From positions 1,426,001 through 1,490,000 of the forward strand of contig AP026123.1 of the NCBI GenBank assembly GCA_030295235.1: DNA of 64,000 nt. The letters are read 5' to 3'. How positions within the stretch are numbered: the stretch's first letter is position 1; the number at the start of each line of letters is the position of its first letter. The position numbers were made by a program, and so were the translations under genes. This document shows, one piece after another, positions 55,097 through 64,000 of this stretch. Source of the DNA: Fistulifera solaris. Its lineage: Eukaryota; Bacillariophyta; Bacillariophyceae; Naviculales; Stauroneidaceae. Below the pieces are notes generated by a model. The model was given only the letters and a program-made list of their open reading frames with translations. It searched no databases and was not told the DNA's origin.

Positions 55097-56653
55097 ATGG
55101 TGCAACTTGCTAAAGCCGCATCCTACTTACTTTGCTTGACAGCGAGTCAAGCATTCCAGACGCCGCATCGAAAGGCCCCGAGTCTCGTGCGATCCTTCGT
55201 TGCAACGTCTCCCACCAAGATCAGTAGCGACGAAAGTATTACTCCGAAAGGCTGGGATTGTGATGAAGAAGCCAACTGTGTGCCCGTCGACGCCTGTGAC
55301 GAACAAAAGTGTCGTACATCCCTTGATATCCGCATTCACGGTAAATGGTACGATCTTTCGGGTTGGCGCAAAGCGCATCCGGGTGGTGAGCACTGGTTGG
55401 ATTATTACGACGGCCGTGATGCGACCGAAGTGATGGATGCCTTTCATTCCTTAAAGGGACGAGCCATGTACCAGAGATTGCCCAAATCGAAACCCGAAAC
55501 GACGCAACTGTTGGAACAAACGGTGCCACCCGACAGTCCAACGCAATTGAACTTTCGCAAATTGCGCGATCAATTGGAGAAAGATGGATGGTGGGAACGT
55601 GACATGGTGCACGAATTCACTCAGTTGGGTTTGTGGGCGTCGTGCGTGATTGGAGCCGCGGCTACGGCTTCAACCGTCCCCTTTGTATCGATCTGTTTGT
55701 TGAGTATTTCAATGACAGCGGCGGGGTGGTTGGGCCACGATTATATTCATGGCGTTGACAATTTCTGCAATCGTTTCCGCAACTTTAGTGCACTTGGCGG
55801 CGGACTAATTCCCACCTGGTGGTCGGATAAACACAACAAACATCATGCTCTTACGAACGAGCTTGGAGTCGATGAAGATCTTGCGTGAGTTGGTGTTCGA
55901 CATGATTTTGTTGAGACGTAGCAACTCGGTGATGGCGGGCTCATCTTTTGTTGATCTTCTTTTCTTCTTTACAGGACCGATCCCTTTATCTATTCCTACG
56001 TTCCTGATCCGAGTCAGGATTCCCCACTCAGAAAGATCCAGCACTATATTTTCTGGATTCCCTTCTCCTTCCTATTCGCTTTGTGGCGTATTGATAGCAT
56101 CAAGGTGGCCATCGAATCTATTGAGCAAAAGCGTCCTAATGCCAAAAATGAAATGTACTCTCTCCTTATTCATTATGCCGTGCTGTTGACCGTATTTCCT
56201 TTCCAAGTTTGGTTCCCCTCCGTCTTTGTCAGCGGCTTGCTTTCGGCCTTGATTGTGACACCCACCCATCAGTCGGAAGCCATGTTTTCGGAGTATCAAC
56301 CGGACTGGGTGACGCAACAGTTCCAGTCGACGCGCAATGCCGTTACTACCAATCCATTTTCGGAATGGATCTGGGGTGGCATGCAATATCAATTGGAGCA
56401 TCACCTTTTTCCCTCTATGCCTCGTAACCGCTACCCGGCCTTGAGAGAAATTCTTCAAAAGTTCGCTGCGGAAAACAATATTCCGGGTGGCTACCGAGAG
56501 TCGGGTGAATTCGAAATTCTCAAGATGAACTGGCAATTGTACAAAAACGTCGCTGAAGCGGATGCTATTCCCGGGGCACCTTTGTCTCGCGGAAGAATTG
56601 GGCAGCAAGGAGCAATCGTAACAACATCGAGCCCTGCGGCTTCGGTGGCATAA
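55097..56653 (+). CDS. Cytochrome b5-fused front-end fatty-acid desaturase with plastid-type presequence
   Basis: Exons 55097-55884 and 55975-56653 around a 90-bp intron; 1467 nt, 488 aa, no frame error. A b5 domain (WYDLSGWRKAHPGGEHWLDY) is fused to a membrane desaturase with three histidine boxes: HDYIHG, HNKHH and QLEHH (Q in place of the first H of box 3), the hallmark of front-end desaturases that insert double bases between an existing one and the carboxyl end. Membrane helices lie between boxes. The N terminus (ASYLLCLTASQAFQTPHRK) is a signal peptide with an ASQAF site, the plastid-import motif, whereas classic delta-5/delta-6 front-end enzymes are ER proteins. Regiospecificity cannot be read from sequence. 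Confidence 0.9.
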
Positions 56654-56765
56654 AGCGCTACATCTATTCCTCGCACAGTGTTGTGTTACAGCCGCAACAT
56701 TACAGATACAATATTATCAAGCGACATTCTAATTGAATTAACTTTATTAAAATTAATAACCTTGC

Positions 56766-59685
56766 TTATTCCTCATCATCGTCACCAACATCACCGTAAC
56801 GCCACATTCCAACACGAGCGCGGCGAGCGGTTTCTTGAGAGACATTCAGATCCGAAGCAAGCTTTGTGATGGTAGCCGGATTCGCCATTCGACTAGCTAG
56901 TGCGTCAACGACGGGCGGTTTCGCAACTCTGGCCAGTCCAAGTTCAATCAAGTTAGCATTTACTGTCTCTCCATCGTTGCCTTCAATTGTCAGTGCTTGG
57001 CGTCCTGTTTCTGGGTCCACAGACAAAACGACCGCCTTCAAATCACGGCCCCAACAAGTTGACTGGAGGAAGCGAGCTGCATCCAGTCCTTCGTCGGTAT
57101 CGAGAGATCGCACTATAGTCAGGGCCAAGGTTGCTTCTTTGGCAACTGCGGGAAATCGATCGGGCCCGAGTGTTACATCAAGAGGTCGTAAATGTGTGGC
57201 GATGGGCACTGTTGCGACGTTTCCGTGATCAATGAAGAGTACCGTGGCTTTGCCTGGTGTCTTCTTTTCGATGATTTTGGCTCTGTACCAGCTCTTGCCA
57301 CTGCCATCATCGAATAGCGCCGCCACGTAGCGACCGACCTTTGCATCACAGGGAGCGCCGGCTGTACCATTTTTCTGAGTAAAAGTTTGCATGTTCTGCT
57401 CCACAGCTTTGATGTTTTCGTTACTGACAACATGGTAGAAAAAGTGGTTTCCGCTGCGAATTTCACTGAGTCGAATGGTGGTGGTCGTTTCAGCAATCTT
57501 TTCAACTTTGCCGTTCGCCGCGATCGGTGCCGCGGAAGTAGCTTCAGCTTCAAGTGACCAAAGACCAATTCTTCCGTCTCTCGCTTTTTGCTCACAATCA
57601 AGAAGATGCTTAGGAACTTCGCCGAACTCGACTTTACGTTGATCAAGCTTGGACAAGCCTCCGCCCAAAAGTTCGATGGTGTAATCGCGTCGAGTAGCAC
57701 CTTGTCCGACGAATAACGATCCAGTGATAATGCCGCTGGTTGTCACTCCAGAACATTCAATCTCTACATTACGCTGCAGTAGCTGCAATCGTGCATGACG
57801 CTTAGCTTCGTCGCCGAATGGCTCTGCAGCCTTACCTTGTTTACTGCCAGGACTTGGAGAAGGTTGCGGACACCGAATATAGTTTGGCGCAAAGCGGATA
57901 AAACAGTTTTCGGCAGGAACATACAGCTTAAACAAGGCTCCATTGAAAACAAAGTCAACAACAGCCTTTGTCTTTCCGGCACGCATAAGAGAACCAGAAT
58001 ACGCTTTTGCTTTCTTGGGGTCCGTCAAGTCGATGGGATTTCGAGGTGGTGCTTTATCTTTACCATCTTGAGCTTTGTGAACACCTTTCTTTGCATCCTT
58101 GGCAATCGCCTCGGCAGTGCGTAGCTCGTCGTACCTAGGGGATGTCTCTTCACCATCTCGATGGAATTGAGTAGTAGCCAACCCCTCCGAAATCAACACC
58201 TCCGACACGTCGGCGTGTTTGCCAACCGAAATGGTAGCGAAAGCGCGCTTCTCTTTGTTCTCGAGGGACAAAGGAATTTCACGCTCGTAATGAATATCGA
58301 TGGATACGGGCTTACCGATCGTCAGAGCTCGCAAGCGCTCTTTGCATTCAGCCGCAAAAGGCTCATCGGCCCGACTGCCGTTGGCCAGACCCAACCGAGG
58401 GGCTCGGATTGATGCCAAAGAAACTTTCTGCAAGACCTCTTCGGATGTGTAGTCCTTTCCATCTGGAAGAATGAGCAACGTATCACCCGACACAACCTCA
58501 ACCACCGTGCCGCGCAAAGTTGATGCTGACGAGAGTGCCGGTGGCGAATACGAATGCCAGATTCCTTTCAATGTACGCTTGGATGAATTTTCCGCCATGC
58601 GGTAGGGAGGAACATCCGCCGTTGGCATCATGCGAACAGTCCAGTCCGTCATGCGAGCTAGACCATTCTTGAGCAACTCCACCGCAATGTTGCCGGCGGG
58701 GTGGTGAATGGTCCCCACAGCTGCGCTGGACGATTTGTCGGTTCCGTACAACGAAATTTTCAGTTCTCGCTGCAACAGACGAGCCGTGACAAATTGCCTT
58801 GCTTCCTCGGCAAATGGCTCTGGGGCAGTCGGAGGCTCTGCCTTGGGGTTGCCCAGACGCGGGCATGAAGCACCAGCGAGCATGAGGTTGAAGTGAGCAT
58901 ATTGAAACTCCTTCAACTCCGGATCTATTACCTGGCACCGGAACCGACTACCGTCGAAAACATACTCAACCACGCAGGTAATCCGACCTTGCGATGCATG
59001 CTTTTGGCAAGCCTGGACCAAGCTCAACAACGCAAAATCGTCACCGGCGTTCTTTACGGTGCGAACGGGAGGCACCGGGGCATGAATTCCCCGTTGAGCA
59101 GCCTTTGCCTCGTTGTATGCTTTCACGAGCTGCCTTTCATAATCCTCTTCCTCTACGAGATCAGCAACGTCATCTTTCTTCGCAACATCCCCGTCGCCAT
59201 CACCAAACTTGAGCGCTTTCGGAGTAGCATGTCCCTGGCGAACGCATTCCAGACACAAATGAATCGAATCCTTTCCAGATTCATCGATGAAAATCCAGCC
59301 ATACACACGATCTCCGGCACTAGCACCCTGCTTACGGGTTTCGAACCGAACTTGCTTGCCCACGACGAGACTTCGGAGCCACTCGCGAGCAGGAAATGCT
59401 CCCGGCTCATCGACCGGATTTGTCTTGCTCATCATCCTGTAGAGAATTAAGAAATCGTAAAAGTGAGTATCCATCAAAGATCCTATAAATCCTTTCACTC
59501 TTCAGGAATGCATACCTGGGAGCAGACAATCCTTCAAAGGTGAAAAGCACTTCGGGAGGAGGCCTCTGGGGATTGGTGGCTTTGCCGAGCAGGATGAGCG
59601 TGTCACCGGAGAGGACGCTCTTGACCCGCGCCGTTCCCTCTTTCGGGAGGATCACCGGAGGATTCGAGGTAACTGGAGTAGCCAT
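56766..59685 (-). CDS. SND1: Tudor staphylococcal nuclease (Tudor-SN / SND1)
   Basis: Exons 59685-59516 and 59436-56766 with a 79-bp intron; 2841 nt, 946 aa. Four staphylococcal-nuclease-like domains in tandem (first starts RVKSVLSGDTLILLG; later GTVVEVVSGDTLLILPDG) are followed by a Tudor domain (VGRYVAALFDDGSGKSWYRA, KATVLFIDHGNVATVPIATH, about residues 720-790) and a partial fifth SN domain, the invariant order of the family. It acts in RNA metabolism: transcription co-activation, splicing, stress granules and decay of edited or small RNAs. The domain count and length match animal and plant members. The gene tail is convergent with the desaturase, 112 bp apart. Confidence 0.95.
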
Positions 59686-59923
59686 GATTGCTTTCGTTTC
59701 TATTTTTGTTTATGATTGTTGTTGCTATGCTTCGGATTGTGGACGATTGCGTAAGATCCGATCAATCTTTCGGTCGAAAATAAGGTCGAATGGATTGTGA
59801 CTTTTGTGACCGGCTTCTGCCTGATCACTTTTCCTGACCGTTGGTTTCGGCTGTATAGCAAATAGTACGACGGGCTACATTAATGGCGATACAACGGTTC
59901 GCTTTGAGACACAAAAATTGCAC

Positions 59924-60490
59924 AGTACAAATTCTACGTGTTTTTTGGTACACAAATTCTGTCCCGGATGTGTTGCCTCTGTTAATTTTAGTCACGAGTC
60001 CTTTGAGTGGGTCCAGTCTGTCCGTGCACCCTCGACGACATTTTTCAAACACACTACGACATCGAACGAAAAAGGAGTACCGCTCCAAAAAAACATGTAC
60101 TTTTAATAATTACATGACATGAAAATGTACTTTAGAAAGGTATTGTTTTCAAACCGTGTTTTTGGCCAAAAAATGCGAGGGGGTTGCCCATGATTTTTGC
60201 ACCATTCTTTTGCTACAATAACACGTGAAGAAATCGTCGACCTGTGGATGGAAAATCTTCCCTTTCTTTACGATTCTCTCATTGAAACTTTCAACAATGT
60301 TAGTGAACGTACTGAGGCTTTGATATTGAGGCCCGAGGCGTCCAGTAAGCGCTTTGAGTGCTCAGTATTTTGCGTTTTTCAACGACACTGGTCGATTGAT
60401 GCCCACGATTGCGCCGGTAGAAACTATCACGCTGCGACGAGCGTTTGATACCGCAGTTGCCCTTTTTTGTCTAAGCCACGTGCGTAACGA
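59924..60490 (+). repeat. Dispersed repeat copy B
   Basis: Aligns with copy A over nearly its whole length and with the reverse complement of copy C over about 340 bp, including CTGTCCCGGATG, TCCGTGCACCCTCGACGACA, GTACCGCTCCAAAA and TTGCCCATGATTTTTGC. Runs directly into the fabH-like relic. No transposase, terminal repeat or target duplication is visible. Confidence 0.7.
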
Positions 60491-61280
60491 ATTGATAACC
60501 CAATGGCGTCGAGTGTTGGATCCAAAACTACCATCAAGTTTTGATAAGAAAAGCGGAAGATACAACGGACGATTAATCAAAAGGCTCACACGGATAGATC
60601 AACGACATGTGTTGACGTCGACGGAGAACAATGGAGAGCTGGCTGTCGTAGCCGGAAAGAATGTCTTCGAGTGACCGGCCGCCATCCGGAGAAACTCGAT
60701 CCTGTCATTTGTCCTACAAGCTTTTACGATGACATGTTTGAACGATGCACGCCAACAACGGTTGACTTACTATTACTACGGCTTTCGATTTGACGGCCGC
60801 GCTTCTCAGTTTTCGCTCCCCGTTGGCGACCGATGGCAAGCTCGCAACAAATACAAAGCGCTCTTGTGCTAGGCGCGTCTTGAAAGGTCAAATGAGAAAG
60901 ACGAAGCGTTTGCACTTTTTCATTCGTATTTTGCCTTCGTCACGTTCAAGTCTGCAATGTATGTACTACTATTTGAAATGCTCCATACTGTTTCCACACG
61001 GGGCGAAACATTATCACGAGTCAGGCATCGTATAACAGCGTATTGAAAGATGGCAAAAACGGGTACAACTTCGGAACTTGTGCCATTACTATCGGAAGCT
61101 TCAAAAGTGAATGAATGGCAGTAGAGGATGCTGACTCTCTCTTGGTTGCTTTTAGTCGAACACATTCGGCTACCACGAATCTCTATTTTCCGGAAACGTT
61201 AGTGCGATGTTCATTCCCTTAGTGCTTGATGCCGCTGTCCGAAAATCGAAGATTGGAGATGGGATCGCCTGATATGGTTT
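60490..61280 (+). pseudogene. Decayed copy of fabH (KAS III)
   Basis: Nucleotide resemblance to fabH in order and sense: segments matching its codons for [24 protein letters not shown] (near-identical CAACGACATGTGTTGACGTC), [37 protein letters not shown] and, near 61195-61270, [16 protein letters not shown]. The frame is open only in the middle (it reads [20 protein letters not shown]), with many substitutions, gaps and stops elsewhere, and the section between the Cys and His regions is poorly conserved. It is old. Its active-site Cys region is degraded, so it is not a functional KAS. Confidence 0.75.
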
Positions 61281-63149
61281 AATATGGGTGTAGTGCGTCG
61301 AGTATTATGATTTCCAGATGCGAGTACGAATCTTTCAACAAACCAATCGCTGTGTTGCCTGTATGACGACATGCATCGTCATTTGCGCAGCAGACAATGA
61401 ATTCGTTGCCAATCAATACTTGCATTTGGCCCTTGCAAGTTACGTCAACATTTTGTGAGCAAAATGTGGGTTTTTCGAAATGATACGGCAATATAAGACT
61501 TTGGCGAAGCGGAATATAAAAACTATTTACTGAAAACCGGCCCTGTCTTTCAAAGGTACGATTCCGCGACTTCGAGAGCCATCGCGGCGAGATTTACGAG
61601 TACCCACCGATTACTTTTCATCTTCCTGTCTTGCGCTTTTGATGAGGGTATCCTTCCATTCGAAAGCGTTAGCGTTCTAAAAACAGTCTCTTCGCTTCAG
61701 CCAAGAGAGCATACGCATTTACAATGCGTGGAAGAACTACAAACGAATGCGTGGCAGTGACTTAAAACACTTTCTCGTGTCGCTGTGATGCTACGCAGTC
61801 TTTCGTTTTCTTTCCAGTCCCACCGCAGCAAAGCACTATTTGACACATTATACGGGTCGTCGATCATTGAAAAAATAACGACTTCGGTGGAGTTATGGTA
61901 TTCGTGACGCCATTATTGAAGCAAGCTTTCGGGAATAAGAATTATGAAATAAGGATAATCTGCTTCGTTGCCTGAATCGGTATCGCAAGTCAAGCAGAAG
62001 GAACTTAGCAGTAAGCGCTAGTATTTGGGAGCTGGAGAACCTCTGGAATTTAAAAGCTTTAAACGATTCTTCCCTAGCTGTTATTCCTACTTCAACATTA
62101 GGTGTCGTTGCTTCAATGGTCATCATCCGTCACTACGAGAAAAGCATGATTTGAAACATGAAGACGATCTTGAATATTGAAGCAGTACTAGTGATTCCGG
62201 TCATCAAAACGATCGACTACCAGGGCCCAATGATCCCGCGCGGTGGACTTCCATGTACATAGGTTCACATCTTGAGCCTCTGATCGCTCATCGATACTTT
62301 ACTATGCGGGGAGGCCATTTTAATCGCTCCCAACTGCGTCGATCATCCTTTGTAGTTGTCAGGTCTCTCTGTGTCGAGCAAGATCAATCGACACCTCGTT
62401 AGAACAACGTACTTTCAATTCTACAGGCAGTCCATTCCGTTTTCCGTTTGATTCGCTGGGTAGAGATCGTTTGGGTGGCGCCTTTTTGCCATTCGGTAGT
62501 TGTAGAACAAACCCATCAATCCTAGTTCAGCACATTAAGACAACCGTTGGCATAGAACACAAGCTTGAACTGCCGTCTCGCGAGGCCCAATTATCCTTCG
62601 TCTCGCACTTCAACAACTTAACGCCTCTCGTCGAAGTAAGAATAAATAAATAACTTTGATGTTATATTTTAAGTCCTATCCACGTTATAGGTGGTTACTT
62701 ATTTCATTAATCCGCTAGAACTGATTCAGACTGGTTGCCTCAAGAGACATCCGCTGGCTGACCGGGAACCACCCCCAAGATTCTCATCTACGGCGCGGAG
62801 CGCACCAAGATCAAACCGACCCACTACCGTATCGAACCCAGCCCCTCCACAAACGAACCTGGAGAGTAACCATCTGTGCTCGTTGGCTAGTGATTCGAGC
62901 ACGAACAGCAAATGCGACAAAGATTAATCCGACGAACTAATCTCCTGCTAACTTATCGTCAAGCTATATAGGCATGCTGGTTAGTTATTTAAAATTGAGC
63001 CACGCCCCGATGGCGACCGTAATGTATATCAACGGTCTCTCTGTCGAGGCGAGGGGCGTCGACAAATGACATAAAAAACAAGAAGAAGACGACAGGGGGC
63101 GCTTTTTACGTCCCGTAGCGCAAACATAGTATGTTATCTACTATGTGTG

Positions 63150-63515
63150 ATAATATTGTTACAAAGACTACCAAGGACTGGAGGATTATCCTTCCAGAAG
63201 TCGACGATTTCTTCACATGTTATTGCAGAAAAGAATGGGGCAAAAATCATGGGCAACCGCCTTGCATTTTTCGGCCAAAAAACACGGTTTGGATACACTA
63301 GCTACAAAAGTACAGTTTTATGTCATGTAATTATTTAGTGTACAGGTTGTTTTGGAGCGGTACTACTTTTGTTTTCATGTCGTAGTGTGATTAAAAAATG
63401 TCGTCGAGGGTGCACGGACAGACTGGACCCACATAAAGGATTCGTGACTAAAACTGATAGAAGCAAAGCATCCGGGACAGAAACCTTGTACGTAGAATTA
63501 CGTAGAAAATGTACT
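63150..63515 (-). repeat. Dispersed repeat copy C, inverted
   Basis: Reverse complement of copies A and B: TGTCGTCGAGGGTGCACGGA at about 63400-63419, GGAGCGGTACTACTTTTG and GCAAAAATCATGGGCAACC. It lacks the fabH-like part. It ends about 120 bp before the last gene of the window. Confidence 0.7.
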
Positions 63516-63638
63516 GGGCGCGGTTGGCTTATTTCTCCCACCGCAGCAGTAGCTCCGCGCTGGTTACGATGATCGATCGAAGCTTGATCATTCAATGAAT
63601 AAACATATTTTCTTTTGCATTGAAAAATCTCATAAATC

Positions 63639-64000
63639 ATGGACTTCTCTTCAATTCCTCGTGCCATCGACAGCTTGCAGCGCCGGCAGCCACCGTTGGA
63701 TGCGGCGATCTTGAGACGGCCGAACAGATGCGCAACGCGACCGACCCGGAGCTCGTGACGCGTGCGGCAGAACGTTTACTCGAAGATGCAACGCGATGGG
63801 AATCCTTAGCTGTTGGTTTGCTCGTAGCGACGGAACTTTTAACGCAAACGAAGAAAGGAGCTGTGTACATGGAAGGACCTCGTGTCCCTTCGACGGATAC
63901 CGCACCGATCTACACTCTCCCCGAACTCAGCGAGGAACAGCAAACGCAGCTTTGCAACACGTTGCACCGTATTTCGATGGAACATCTAGAGCACCCGGAA
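63639..64000 (+). CDS. Hypothetical protein, 3' partial (runs off the window)
   Basis: From ATG at 63639 the frame reads MDFSSIPRAID; a one-base deletion near 63670-63685 moves it to AATVGCGDLETAEQMRNATD and an open frame to the window edge (ERLLEDATRWESLAVGLLVA, TLPELSEEQQTQLCNTLHRI). About 120 residues are seen, mainly helical and acidic. If the shift is rejected the first in-frame Met is at 63728. The composition and lack of stops support a real gene; family unknown. Confidence 0.55.

Larger units (their letters stand above)
59686..63638. other. Gene-poor tract with repeats and a decayed fabH copy
   Basis: Nearly 4 kb with no intact gene. Contains repeat copies B (59924-60490) and C (63150-63515, inverted) and fabH-like relic sequence (60490-61280). 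Between 61280 and 63150 there are only short ORFs; patches near 61545-61640 and 62690-62930 look weakly codon-like but belong to no family I recognise. Confidence 0.55.

Noticed and set aside
61280-63150. Retroelement or virus-like remnant in the gene-poor tract
   Set aside because: No reverse transcriptase, integrase, capsid or terminal repeats could be recognised; only short unrelated ORFs.

Overview
The window looks like nuclear DNA of a diatom, probably a raphid pennate close to Phaeodactylum. The evidence is a fucoxanthin-chlorophyll (LHC-type) antenna gene at the left edge, plastid-type presequences with ASAFAP-like cleavage sites (SSAF, ASEAF, ASQAF) on lipid genes, single GT-AG introns mostly 65-90 bp long, short intergenic gaps, and an ordinary eukaryotic gene set. 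No rRNA, recognisable tRNA, CRISPR array, prophage or intact transposon was seen. The species call is inference.

Layout. 0-10 kb: LHC protein (partial), coiled-coil cyclophilin-like membrane protein, F-box protein, RPA1, a glutamine/RGG-rich hypothetical and a prolyl 4-hydroxylase. 10-24 kb: a palindrome-rich gap, an HMG-box protein, a DONSON-like replication protein with a textbook E2F site upstream, a nardilysin-type M16 peptidase with five exons including a 14-nt microexon, and a gp78/HRD1-like ERAD ubiquitin ligase. 24-40 kb: a small hypothetical gene, the oligosaccharyltransferase subunit STT3 with an ankyrin-like tail, a neprilysin-family M13 peptidase, a 235-bp tandem repeat, VPS54, a secreted/membrane hypothetical and a four-helix Golgi-type membrane protein. 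40-47 kb: a fatty-acid synthesis neighbourhood with plastid KAS III (fabH) and plastid KAS I (fabB) flanking a zinc alcohol dehydrogenase. 46-60 kb: a tandem pair of EF-hand type I membrane proteins, a mitochondrial carrier, a PPR protein, a plastid-type cytochrome b5 front-end desaturase and Tudor-SN. 59.7-63.6 kb: a gene-poor tract with a decayed fabH copy and members of a dispersed repeat. The last 360 bases open another gene that runs off the edge.

Themes. Lipid metabolism (fabH, fabB, desaturase), ER protein handling (STT3, P4H, gp78-like E3) and genome maintenance (RPA1, DONSON-like) are all present, but apart from the KAS III/KAS I pair the grouping looks like ordinary gene neighbourhood. 

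An important caveat: about 26 conserved reading frames are interrupted by a shift of exactly one base, often in a homopolymer, while the protein continues intact in the next frame. In nearly every case exon lengths summed with these one-base corrections are divisible by three. I read this as residual insertion/deletion error in the assembly and have annotated the genes as whole. No wholly new biological system was found. The best leads are the captured/decayed fabH copies inside a dispersed repeat, microexons that encode protease active-site motifs, two alternative N-termini for fabB, the plastid front-end desaturase, and an 11-bp palindrome that recurs between genes.
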